Part shown: piece by piece, positions 21,602 through 31,893 of the stretch
Layout of the letters: each line of letters begins with the position of its first letter
How positions within the stretch are numbered: position 1 is the stretch's first letter
Source of the DNA: Seiridium cupressi
Lineage: Eukaryota; Ascomycota; Sordariomycetes; Amphisphaeriales; Sporocadaceae
Direction of reading: 5' to 3'
Length of the DNA: 64,000 nt
NCBI GenBank assembly: GCA_036674765.1
Contig: JARVKI010000014.1
Coordinates: forward strand, 434,001-498,000
Made by a program: the position numbers and the translations under genes
Notes under the pieces: model-generated
What the model was told of the DNA's origin: nothing
The model's input: the letters and a program-made list of their open reading frames with translations, nothing else
Databases searched by the model: none

Positions 21602-22753
21602 ATGCTTGAAGTCCGTTGTTCTGGCTCATCCTACGAAGTATGTCTCGCCATCATGGCTATCTATTAGTAAGACCTAACTCCTGACCTCTTGTAGATTGGG
21701 GAAACCCATGGACGTGTTGCCGCATCTCAAATTCGTGGATCCATTGCTTTTTACACAAATCTCTTCCAGAAGTCATGTTCCATGGACTGGCCCGATGTGC
21801 TGCATGAAGCAGAGCAATACATCGAGCACTTAGAGGCTCTCGCCCCGCGCTATGTCCAGGAGATCCGCGGAATTGCCGCCGGTGCAGGCCTGGGGTTCCT
21901 CGACATCTTGGCCTTGAACGTGAGAACCGAGATCAATTTTGGTCTGTTCACAGGTGACAGCGCGGCAGGCAAGAAGGTGAGGGTTGACGACATACCTAGT
22001 GATGGCTGCACAGCACTCGCTTGGTTGACTGCGGAGGGACAGGGCCAAGAGGAAAAATCATGGCTATGTCAGAACTGGGACTGGATGGTCGAGCAGGGTG
22101 AGAATCTGATCGTTTGCTATATTTCACAACCCGGGACTGGTATCCCTGATATCGCCATGGTGACCGAGGCCGGCATCATTGGGAAGATCGGACTCAACTC
22201 GAGTGGTGTGGGATGCTGTCTCAATGCGATTCGGTGCCGTGGTGTCGATAGAACGAAGTTGCCCATCCACTTTGCCCTGCGGACTGTTCTAGAGTCGCAG
22301 TCACGCAACGGAGCCGTCAAGAGGATCGAGACTGCCGGTGTAGCAGGTAGTGGACATATCCTGGTAGCCGACCCAGCCGGCTCCGTCGGGTTGGAGTGCA
22401 CGAGCAAGTGGATCAAAGAGCTGGCCATGTCATCGTCTGGACAGATCTGCCATACGAACCATCTGCTTCTCCCGCACGACGATGTGGACGAGCCGGCGTG
22501 GTTGGCGGACTCTCCACAGCGACTGGCAAGAATTCGAGAGTTGGTCTCCGATATCGAAAAGCCTACGGCCAGTGCGATTTCGGATATATTCAAGGACGTC
22601 GATGGTTATCCATCTTCTATCAACAGAAAGCAGATTGATGGGACACTGTCACAGACACTGTTCAATATCGTCATGGACCTGAGCAGTAGGAGCGCCAAGG
22701 TTACGTTTGGTCGGCCAACGGAGTTTAAGGAATTGACTGTGCTTGCCTTCTGA
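21602..22753 (+). CDS. Penicillin acyltransferase (AatA/PenDE)-like Ntn hydrolase
   Basis: Two exons, 21602-21637 and 21695-22753, with an intron GTATGT ... TTGTAG; about 364 residues, close to the 357 aa of isopenicillin-N acyltransferase. The N terminus MLEVRCSGSSYE-IGETHGRVAA matches the family start. The motif SDGCTALAW places the self-cleavage site at Gly116-Cys117; Cys117 would become the N-terminal nucleophile of the beta subunit after autoprocessing. Other family marks are NWDW, GKIGLNSSGVGCCLN and CHTNH. The protein ends TVLAF, so it lacks the peroxisomal PTS1 (such as ARL) needed by true penicillin AatA and is probably cytosolic. It therefore resembles the widespread IAT-like (ial) proteins, whose substrate is unknown. 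No ACV synthetase (pcbAB) or IPN synthase (pcbC) gene is nearby, which argues against beta-lactam biosynthesis. Confidence 0.9.
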
Positions 22754-23912
22754 GTGACTCTAGCAAGCCGATCTTACCCCAACTTGCGAGGTCGCATCTC
22801 TATGTATTGCTTCAAACAATAGAATGTCAGCTTTAGCTCCTCAGAAGCGATTGTTCTTGAGGCTTACTAGATGTTGTTCGCATTAAATTCATCGGCCAGG
22901 TTATGTTTCCCCTGCCCTACTAACAAGTGCATGATTCTGAGTCTGCTCAAGACGAGCGCTGGCGTGTTCAAGCGACGCGAATCATTTGGGAGGGGGTGCT
23001 CGGCAAGGTGCTGAGTACCGGTCATCCAAGCCTGGGGTGATGCAAGGATCAGGAGGTCGTTGTAAATGCACCCTTGTTTTGCAGTCGAAGACCCTTTTCT
23101 TTACCCCTTCTCTACAAGAACCAGTGTCAATTTGAGGAGGACTACCTTTGTCGAGGAAGGTTTTTCGAGCAAGCAATATGAGGCGGTCAAGATTGGTGCT
23201 GAGTCAGAATGCTTTCAAGTAAGCACATCCAGTTATAGGTCAAATATTGTATACATCGACTCTGCATAAAAATTCGAATCCCCCTCTCTATAGCCTACTT
23301 GGAAATTATCCCGGGATTATATATGCTTCAGCCCTCACAACGATCCAGATCTAGTGTTTGACACTAGTTGCAGACTGACCTAACTGTGTGCTTAGGGCTG
23401 TAGTACAGACTTCTCAGGTCATAGAATGGTAAAGCTCTATTTTAGAAATGTATTACAAACGTAAGCGTATGGAGCTTGATGACATCCAACTAATTTTGGT
23501 ATTTCAAAATGTAATAAGATAATATTATGCAAGCCATCGTCATTTTCGGTAGCCATTCAAGAGCGAAACGCTGCCTCGTGAGACAAACCGCTCGTGGTAT
23601 AGTGCATCGCACAACATCACTAGCTTTCGCTTTGGTAGGATCTGTTACGTTAGATGGTCAGCCCTCCAAGCCACTTTTCCAGCTACGGTCTTTTTCCCTA
23701 TAGCAGGGACTCTTCATATTTGTTTATGCAAACAAATATTGGATCTACGTTACGTAGCTGTAAAGTATCGTGTATAAAAGAATGCTTCGTTCCGACTTTT
23801 GTGGCCAACAACAGAACTCAGTAACATCTCCTTCTAAAATACAGTAGCTATTCCATATTTACCTATCTTCCCAATCCCATTCTGATCACATTCCTCCCAC
23901 GAACAGAAGAAA
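22754..23912. other. Intergenic, gene-poor
   Basis: AT-richer spacer of 1.2 kb with no supported gene. It ends with a promoter-like stretch that includes the TATA box at 23773. Confidence 0.5.
23773..23779 (+). promoter_or_regulatory. TATA box upstream of a decayed secreted-protein gene
   Basis: TATAAAA, 140 bp upstream of the ATA that stands where the start codon of the downstream signal peptide should be. Well placed for a fungal core promoter; motif evidence only. Confidence 0.45.
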
Positions 23913-24350
23913 ATAAAGTTCAACCTTCTCCTTCCTGCCACCGCGCTTCTTGCGCTCGTCCAAGCTGCTGATGTTACGATTCAGTACTGTGGAGGCAAGG
24001 ACTACGGCGCTTGTGTAACTCGAACTTCCGGCCATGGTGATTGTGGTGCGTCGTTTGTTCCGTTCCTTGATGCGCCACATGAACTACACGCAGGTCCTCT
24101 ATTCACATCCGTCTGCTAACATTACTTTCACCAATTTAGTCAGCCTTCCGGATTTCAACGACGGGATCCAGTCCGTCAAAATACCCGAAAATGTGGCCTG
24201 TGTCTTCTGGGAGTAAGCTGAGATCTCATTTTTCAAACCAACAGATGCTAATCAAGCTATCTAGCAACTTTTCATGCGGATGAGGAGGCCGGTGGATGGC
24301 ATTCGTTGAATTGCTGTAAGATTATAATATTTGAAATCAAATGGAGGTCA
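23913..24350 (+). pseudogene. Decayed small secreted cysteine protein (beta/gamma-crystallin-like pattern)
   Basis: A typical fungal small secreted protein is readable from 23913, but its first codon is ATA, not ATG; a signal peptide (KFNLLLPATALLALVQA) follows directly. No other in-frame ATG lies between it and an upstream TGA. Exon 1 ends at TGTG before a GTGCGT donor, and exon 2 (TTTAG acceptor near 24138) reads VSLPDFNDGIQSVKIPENVACVF. After a possible second intron (GTAAGC ... CTATCTAG) the expected NFSCG is followed by TGA; a one-base shift recovers a GGWHSLNC ending. Cysteine placement resembles the beta/gamma-crystallin-like small secreted proteins of ascomycetes (family likeness, not proven). 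Loss of ATG plus a frameshift marks it as a probable pseudogene, behind a still recognisable TATA promoter. Confidence 0.6.
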
Positions 24351-25294
24351 GAACTCGTAATTAGGCTCTCATTCTTTCGCCTGATCAAATTGATATCACC
24401 TCCAAAAACCATCTACTTATCGTGCACGTCGCAGGAGTTGCCATTGCATGATTCACATGAAGTTCTAGGTGGGTTACTTCTTCAATGAGAAGCTTAACTG
24501 TGAAAGTTACTATATCACTGGGTTCGGGATGCTGCCATAGTCAATGAACTGCTCGTGTGAGGCCTCTATAGTATTTATCGAATGCTCATCTTGGTAATGC
24601 CCATTTTGTCGTGGAGGTGGTGGACGCGATTCTGGGGTCGATGTGAAAGGCAGCGCCGACAGTAAATTCCCGGTTGAGTCCCATCTTGGCAGATCATTTG
24701 AGAGTCCAATGCGGGGACCGCCTTCTCAACAACATGACTCCAAAAGTGATAGTCCAACGGACGTTTCGTAGTATACAATGCCTTGATGACCCCATTTAAC
24801 AGTTCGATGCGACACCTACCCAAAGTCGACGAAATGTATTCCTCACATGTAACAGCCTGAACCATTCTTTGTGTTCCAACTAGCATAAAAGGATTCCTGA
24901 ATCCCATCCCCTTGCTCCTGGAAGTGCCAGGAGCTTTCTATGGCCAGAAGCGAAATTTTCCCAATTTGCCACCAGATCGACGCTTAGATTGGACTCTGTG
25001 TCTTGTGGCAGTGACAGACTGGTATTGTATCCAAGGTCCCTAGCCATTGATTCCTTGATTTCGTCGCAGGAAACTCATTCTTCATTTGCCTCGGTGTGGA
25101 TGCTTGTTATCGGAGACGCCTCCCTGTTCGTTATTTCTGACGCAAGAGACGTGGTAGACTGTGACGAAAACCGCACACCGCCTGACAGTAGTTACGTGTA
25201 ATTCATTTCCCTACCGACAGTGTGGGTCGCGCAGCAGTATTATGGTACCAGGCTAAATAGAAAGCTCCCTGTCAGGTAGAAGATTATTGGCACA

Positions 25295-25373
25295 GACCAG
25301 GTACATTGATTCTCCCATTGAAAGGGCACCCCTGCCAATATCATAAGTACATTGTAATGTACAGTACCTGGTC
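25295..25373. repeat. Short palindromic element with 10-bp terminal inverted repeats
   Basis: GACCAGGTAC at 25295-25304 is repeated inverted as GTACCTGGTC at 25364-25373. Inside, GTACATT and AATGTAC form a second palindrome with a 2-nt spacer (about 25348-25363). It could be an eroded MITE or a cruciform-forming sequence; no target-site duplication is obvious. Confidence 0.5.
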
Positions 25374-25420
25374 GGGAGGCTTCTAATTACCCTGCAACCA
25401 TAGTAGAGAGGTTCACCCCC

Positions 25421-25455
25421 AGCTTAGCTCCAGCTTAGCTCCAGCTTCAGCTTCT
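25421..25455. repeat. AGCTTAGCTCC short tandem repeat
   Basis: Two and a half imperfect copies of CAGCTTAGCTC followed by a CAGCTTCAGCTTC variant. Low-copy tandem repeat in the spacer. Confidence 0.6.
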
Positions 25456-25608
25456 TCATCCACGGAGGACCCCATGGTATACTGGTTTCCACCGATATTG
25501 CGCGCCCATCAGACTGAGATGTGGGGGACTCGGTAATTGAGGGGGCCGGGGAAGCCACTTGTGGAACTATCAAGTTCATAATGTGTCAGTCAAATCAAGG
25601 ACAATAGT

Positions 25609-26412
25609 CTACATCTTTCGATTGATTTCAAGTGGTGTGAACGAACCTGTTGTCCTTAGAAGGTCCACTTTCAGAACCCCTAAAAATGAAGAGTTAGCTC
25701 GTGCATCGACCGTTACCGATAAGTGAATGTAGTTTTTCGTACGGGGGCGTGAAAGGATACAGGCGAGAATAGAGAAAATGCCAACGTTCACAAGAGAATG
25801 AGAAGAACTTGCTCAAAACACTTACACCTGCCTTGGTCCTTGATACCTCATGCTCGTGATTATGTTTCTCCCTGTTATCCTCCCAGTTCTCATCAAGGTT
25901 TGATTTGAGAATATCCAAATCCTCTTCGTAAATCCTACCAATGAAGAGGACATCTGATTCATTGGTCATTTCAATCAGTCTCGAGTAATCAACACGAGCA
26001 GTCCAATGCAACGGTTCAACGGCCAATTCGACTTCCAATCGAACAGGGTCCCTGCCAAAATGCAAGGCTTCCTCTTTGGCACTCAAGACTGGACTCGAGG
26101 GAGGTTAATAAACAATTCCATGGTTCTTGGCTTGTCTCTTCGACGTGCATCCTTCGTACCCATATGAACAGATTGGCCTATCGATCTGGTAAGCCCATGC
26201 CACTGTATCTGTGTACACCGAGAGAAAGATGAACGAATTCTGCTTTACTTACACGCATGTAGAATTTATGCCGTTTGTGGCAACCACAATGAACCAACAT
26301 CCATACATATTCTCACGATGTTCCTCACTATTCTTAGCTCCCATAAAGTAGATGGAATTGAGTCTTACATGTGGGTTTCCACCATAAGTTCGATTCCGCC
26401 CCTTGTGAAAAC
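25609..26412 (-). pseudogene. Fragment of an unrecognised intron-containing gene
   Basis: Minus-strand exons with good splice signals form a partly readable gene. An exon after a TTCTAG acceptor at about 26411 reads VFTRGGIELMVETH. After an intron (GTAAGA to GAATAG) comes EEHRENMYGCWFIVVATNGINSTC. A later segment reads DTVAWAYQIDRPICSYGYEG, then an exon with VELAVEPLHWTARVDYSRLI and an acidic helix. A final exon from 25679 (branch GCTAACT, acceptor TTTTTAG) ends LEINRKM at TAG 25609. The join between STC and DTVAW is out of phase with the visible splice sites, and no convincing start lies upstream, so this is either a damaged gene or one whose 5' exons I cannot place. I do not recognise the family. 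Confidence 0.45.
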
Positions 26413-27754
26413 CTAGAATGTTTTTAATTTATTGATTGTACTGTATTATACATAAAAGTTTTTCCTTTCCGAATTGGAAGGTGCTACTGGGATATACACG
26501 AGAGCTTGTCGCCACTTCTAATTATTGTCAGTCTGTCTCTAATAGTTCTGGTACTCCGGGCTCTACTCACGCGCATGACCACAATAGCTCTGATACTCCT
26601 GATGCTCCCGGTTCTGCTCATACGCATGGCCATCATCGCTTACACCGCGTAGTTTTGTTGGCCGTCCAGGATTTCCATGAAGCGGCCGGACACGGTTAGA
26701 AGTATAGGAACTCGGTCCGGGATACGACAAAGGTTCAGAATTATTGTGTTGGGAGTCTACATAAGCGTCTGGCGATACGCCGTGGTATTGGAAATCTTCA
26801 CCAGAACGGCAAACTGGATCGTGCTTGTCGGCGAGAGACAGACTAGGGTCGAAGTATTCGGTAGCTTCATTGTTATCCAGCGACGCAGGAATGGGCTCCT
26901 CCTCGGTCCGTGCTACCTGCTTCTGCTTCTTAGCTTGTCTTATCTTATTTCGAGAACTGTGAGTCATCATGGCGTAAAGGTGTCTGCAAGTGCACTTCTG
27001 CTTAGATCGAGGGATGGTTCGAATAGGAGTAGAGCGTCTACCCTAAGGTGCAGGTTTAAGGAGGTAGATAATAAACCATAAAATTACAAAGGAAGATTGG
27101 GCACACATGTATATGAGACATCTCGTGGGGCTCACCATCAGTCGCAGTCAGCAACCTGTCCACCTCTTATTGGCGGCATATCAAGGCCTGAAGCATCACC
27201 AGATCAGTGGCGACGTCGTTGCTGCCCGCATACTCATGTGACGTGGCCTCGCGATATGGCCGGATCTGCTGCAAAGTTGTGTCTCTTTATCCGACAGATG
27301 CAAGGTGAACTAGTGTGTGAGATATAGGTGATTGAACTGAGTGTCTTTCGAGGGGCGAATCTACAGTTATGCTCGCACGGGAAGAGGTTATATTATGATG
27401 TATCTATCACATTACGTTTTAATCTCCTTCCAAGCGCCTGCCCCAGCACCAATTCGAAAAGAATGATGGACTTCGTCGAGCCTGTCGTCGTACATATACA
27501 GGTGGTCTGAACTGTAATTTAGCCCTCGTTGTAAGGGTAGTGATCTATAACGCTGTTGCGCTGAGGAAGGAATCTTCCTCAGCGCCCTCTATCCTAGTTT
27601 ATACACCGTGTTAAAAACTCAGGTGGAAATCACCCTATACTTTACATGCTATAATGATCCGTGAACTCATTCATTTGCTCGTAAGATCCACCATCTCATT
27701 TGGCTGCTAGGAAATAAGTCCACCTCCCGCCACTGGGTTGCGACCAAGGAAACA
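26413..27754. other. Gene-poor spacer with a possible small ORF
   Basis: A minus-strand open frame from ATG 26970 to 26563 (about 135 codons, hydrophilic, Glu/Ser/Tyr-rich) has a proper ATG but no recognised domain. On the plus strand 26530-26640 reads as a degenerate His-rich repeat (TPGSTHAHDH / APGSAHTHGHH). Neither is supported well enough to call a gene. The rest, 27000-27750, shows no coding signal. Confidence 0.4.
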
Positions 27755-29590
27755 TCAAGGCCAGACCCTGCCCACATAATTCAACTTGGCCGGGTCTGAC
27801 GTATCCACCCCGTATTCGTGGATCTCGTCTCCCGATACGCCATAAAACATTGCGTCCAGTGTCATTGCAATCGCGGTGAAGTTTGCTGCCGGCCCTCCAT
27901 TGAGGCTGATACTCGACAGGACGTTTTGATCGGCCACATCCTGCCACCAGGTCCCCCTCATCGTACCGTCGGCGAGAAGAGCATAGCAAAGCGTCTTGGT
28001 CCAGTCGCCCCATTTGCCTGCGGCGATGTGCTGGTACTGCGCTGGGAGCGGCACGTTGGGTATTATTGCGCTTGCTACATCTGGTCATCAGTGATTCAAG
28101 TCCATTTCAAGTGTCTGACCCCCAAAGAGAGAGAAATGAGGACTCACGATTCTTCGCCCACGTTTCGTTCCAAGCATTCACCTGCATGCTGCCGCTTGTC
28201 CCACTGTTGAAGCTCTGGCTGATCAAGCCCATGTTATCTTGCGCACCACCATATTGCGGGACCAATGCGAGGCTGGTATTACCGGCTACCTTGTTTCCAT
28301 TGAGGCCGTCGACGGGTGTACTGAAATCGCTGACGTTGCCCACCTTGATGAACCCCTCGTTAGCACCTTGCCACGCCAGCGTCTACATCAAACCAGTGTT
28401 AGCATTTACTTCATCTAGATGAGATGGGTCGGAGGAGCGGCTTGACTTTCTATGATATAAGTGATATCAACATTTTCAAAGAAAGAAAATACAACAAAAG
28501 AGGCGTCGAAAGAATTGAGAGATAACTAAGAATGTACTTACCCAAAGGCCGGCGTCTGTCGAGTTGCTGCTACGCGCCCATGTAGCGGCCAGCTTGGATC
28601 CGTGCAGAACGTTGATATTGCTTGAACTCATAGTGTCATTCTTCCAAAGATCTGGCAGCTTCATGGGCGAGTCACTAAATGTGCTGCGGATAGTGTCCGT
28701 AGGGTCGAGGAAGTACAGGCGGATGTTATACGCGTTGGGCCAGTCGAGCGCCACGCCGGCGAGCGAGGTGCCGGGCGCGGCCACAAGGGGCGTGGCCGAG
28801 TTCGCGCTCACGGCCGAGATGTTGGTCGTGGCCCACGTGTTGTTCTGGGAGTCCCACCGCCGCGCCACGACGGCGTTCCACGGGTCCTGGAAGAAGACGA
28901 TGCGGTGGTCGAAGCCATTGCCATCGGTCCAGTTCGAGGCGCTGAGCGAGGATATGTCCATCACGTTGACCCGGTTCGGCGTGATTACCTGGCCACCTGT
29001 CGAAGAGGACTTGCGTGAGGCCAAGCCTCCGGCTACACCGCCTGCTATTGCGCCTGCAAGGACGAGAAGGACGACGCCGAGGAGGATGAAAAATGTCCGC
29101 CGCCCGAGGCCACATATCCGTTGCCGCCCGGATGAACGTATGGCTGCCTCATCCACAGTCCGCCCGTCTGCGGACTGCAATAGTTTTACCGTTCCGGTCT
29201 CTGGGGTCGCATTGTAGTGATACTGTTGGTTCGGTACGGGCTCAGGGGCTTGTGTATCGTCCGGCACATGTTCTTTTTGAGTTGCATCGACCTCTTGCAC
29301 CCCGTCTTGCCGTCCTTGCTCCACCGGTACCACTTCTGGTAATTGCGAGTAGTGTGACTGTGTTTGAGTATTTGCTGCAATATTACTTGGATCTTGATTG
29401 TGGTGAACCTTGATCGAAACCTCGAGGTTAGCCAATTCTTTTCTGAGTATACTGGAGGAAACACAGCGAGTTGATGGCCATGATTCGGGAGCAAGAAGAC
29501 GTTATTTGAAGGCAACTCCACTCTCAAAGGAGACTATAAAGTGCAGAAACAAGCGCAAATCCTTACCTCGAGTGTGCTATAACGATCCAT
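27755..29590 (-). CDS. Type II membrane protein with fucose-specific lectin domain
   Basis: Four exons (29590-29567, 29420-28542, 28382-28148, 28080-27755) give 487 residues. The first exon encodes only MDRYSTLE, and its splice restores the common fungal start YSTLEV. Residues 1-117 are a hydrophilic cytoplasmic tail with a YSQLPEVVP motif. Residues about 118-141 (FFILLGVVLLVLAGAIAGGVAGGLA) are a transmembrane segment. The rest is extracellular and matches the six-bladed fucose-specific lectin fold of Aleuria/Aspergillus FleA lectins, with repeated W-x-D/N blade patterns such as DPWNAVVARRWDSQNNTW, WARSSNSTDAGLW, LAWQ and GTWWQDV. Several NxS/T sites lie in the ectodomain. Likely role: surface binding of fucosylated glycans; the ligand is inferred from the family. 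Confidence 0.88.
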
Positions 29591-30227
29591 TGTGCCCAAC
29601 AGAGATGGAGGCAAATGAGGACTAAATGATGCCGCAGTCGTACACCCATTGAACACAGATTACATGACCGAGTATTTGTCTCATATGGGGCAAAATTCTT
29701 GCTTATGGGAATATTCCCCTCGACATAAGTTTCCTCCCCAGGATTATCCTTTCGCTAATGGCTAGCGTGATTTCTGTATTTGGCAATGTTGCTATTTGCA
29801 TCATTGCTGCGGTCAGCATTCGGTCCCGACAGCTCCACGTAGTTCCGCGCTAAGCACGACTATAATTAGACACACTATGATGATGCTAGCAATCTTGAAA
29901 TTGACTCAAGGCCCAACGGATACACACAATCAATGTTCGACCAAGGTGGTGGTAGGCTTTTCGCAGATAACAAGTTCATTGACCGTGTTTGGAGGAGATG
30001 CAATTGCACCATCTAGAACAAATCCTCGGCAGAGGGTGATAAGAGCTATACTGTAATCAAGATTCGTTTCAGAGAGTCAACGCCCAACTCGCTACATCTT
30101 GCGACTACGCCCATTCTATCGCCCTGGAAATGCCCCCGTCCCATAAGCACGCCGATCCATGATATCCAAATCCCCAATATAAGCAAAGCTTGATGCGAAA
30201 AACCAGAATGCTTTCCACAGAGACACC
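29591..30227. other. Intergenic
   Basis: Promoter of the lectin gene followed by the 3' flank of the GT8 gene. No gene seen. Confidence 0.5.
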
Positions 30228-31251
30228 CTAAAACCCATCCTTGTATACTCCCTTTTCGCTTTCCCACCTCAGCCTGTCGTTGTTCACCCTCACCCACCAC
30301 GAATGCGACTCGTCCTTGCCCATGAAGTTGCCCTGCTCGTCCATCTCATCCCACGGCTTCGGCGCCAGGATGTAATGCACGTTCTTGACACTCTCGTCCT
30401 TCCAGATGGCGTCGTGGACGCCGGCCCAGCGCATCGTCTTCAGCGCGTTGTAGATGTACGGCAGCGGGACCCAGCGGCCCCTGTACAAATCCGACAGCAC
30501 GCTCTGGTCGGCAAAGTCCATATTCACGGCGTTGTTCTCCATATACTCAACGATCTGCTTGAAGACGGCTTTGCTGGGATTAACGACCTGCAGGCCTCCG
30601 TTCATGAAGCCCAGCGGGCCCACGCTCGGGTCGATGCCCTCGGTCTGGGCCTTGTCCGGGTCCGGGTGCTGGTGGGTGAAGGCGCAGTTGTCCTTGACCC
30701 AATCCTTGGGGTAGTGGGGCTTCTTAAGCGGGTTGCAGACGCAGGCATGGCCGGCGGCGAAGACTCGCTGACCGACGCCCTTTTCGACGTCGGCTGGGCT
30801 GTCCAGGTCCATCTCCATCAGCTCGTCCATGTTGCGTAGGACCAGCATGTCCGAGTCGAGCTGCACGACGCGCTTGTACTGCGCCAGCGAGAAGGGCGTC
30901 AGCTTGCTCCAGCAGTCGTAGAACCGCGGGTCATTGCTGTAGTCCTTGCCCTGGGTCGGCAGGAGGTACTCGATCCGTTGCGCTGGGACGCCGCGGGCCT
31001 TGAGGGCGGCCAAGCCTGATTCGGGGAACGTATCCGTGTAGAGAGCCACTAGGGGGTATTTCGACTTTTGCTGCTTGAGTGAGAAGTCGAGAGTGAGGAG
31101 ACCGGAGAGGTAGGCATTGTTGGTGATCAGAGTTGTCCAGACTGCAGTGAAGGGAGCGTGTTAGTAAAAAAAGAAAACGAAGGAAGCGGGAGGTTTGTAG
31201 AGGGAGCGACATACCCTTATCGGACTCGACTGCTTTCTTGCCGTCCGCCAT
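30228..31251 (-). CDS. Glycosyltransferase family 8 (glycogenin/galactinol synthase-like)
   Basis: Two exons: MADGKKAVESDK (from 31251) is joined to VWTTLITNNAYLSGLLTLDFSL by an intron GTATGT ... CTGCAG. The protein has about 310 residues and no signal peptide. GT-A fold marks of family GT8 are VALYTDTFPESG, YDCWSKLTPFSLAQYKRVVQLDSDMLVLRN (DxD metal site as DSD), GFMNGGLQVVNPS, DQSVLSDLYRGRWVPLPYIYNALK and a late HYILAPKPWD with the conserved His/Lys region. Fungal members are usually annotated as glycosyl transferase 8 or inositol 3-alpha-galactosyltransferase-like; donor UDP-sugar and acceptor are not known here. Glycogenin itself is less likely, as the C-terminal glycogen-synthase-binding segment is absent. 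Confidence 0.9.
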
Positions 31252-31893
31252 GACGATTATATTCTTTGTATATATAGATGAAATGACTCTGGTGAGGGTG
31301 GTGAATTGAAGTTATGCTCTGCCGCGATAGCTAGCCCGCAGTGTGATATTCGGTATGATATTAGAGTCGAAAAGTGTCGTCCAACTGGGGGGGTTCTCAA
31401 TGTGCTATATAACAAGCTGCCAGTGCCACCGCATTGTGGATCGCAATACAGTCAATGGGCAGATAACCAGCAGGACAGAAATGATAAGCGCAGAGTTTCA
31501 GTGTTTGGAAATAGAACGAAAATGCTTAGATATGGCGCAAGTTTCGTCGCCAAGTCAAGCTGTCATTAAGCCGCGTCGACATTGGTTTCGGACGAGGCGT
31601 GCCCCTCCATGCCCAGGTTACGCACATAGTTAACCCCTCGGACGAACCCCACTATCCAGACGTTCGGGACCCTTGAATGACGTGCTCCAGGGCCCCCTTG
31701 GCTGATGAACCGCAGGGGGGCTTGCATGCACGTGGCGTCCGCACATGCTGGCCGTTTGAGTGTACGCACAGAACACAATTTCAGTGATGGCCTTTTGGAG
31801 CGTCGCTATACTAATAATGTAATGTAGTTATCCGTAGCCAAAAACTCGGCCCTACCGAAAGCCTGCATCCGATAGCATGCGGACCCCCCATTT
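31252..31893. other. Intergenic
   Basis: Promoter of the GT8 gene and 3' flank of the SDR gene. No supported feature. Confidence 0.5.

Larger units (their letters stand above)
24351..25608. other. Gene-poor spacer with short repeats
   Basis: No supported gene. It contains a 79-bp palindromic element (25295-25373) and a short AGCTTAGCTCC tandem repeat near 25421-25455. A minus-strand open frame at 24907-24575 looks mildly coding but has no recognisable motif or clear start. Confidence 0.45.

Noticed and set aside
21602..22753. Beta-lactam biosynthesis locus
   Set aside because: Only the acyltransferase-like gene is present; no ACV synthetase or IPN synthase, and PTS1 is missing.
24575..24907. 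Minus-strand frame with a CEEY/LGRC segment, possibly a small secreted protein
   Set aside because: No signal peptide, no clear start, and cysteines do not match a known pattern; too weak to call.
26340..26410. Possible tRNA 3' end (AGTTCGATTCCGCCCC)
   Set aside because: No matching acceptor stem, D arm or anticodon arm upstream; the segment instead reads as an exon on the minus strand.
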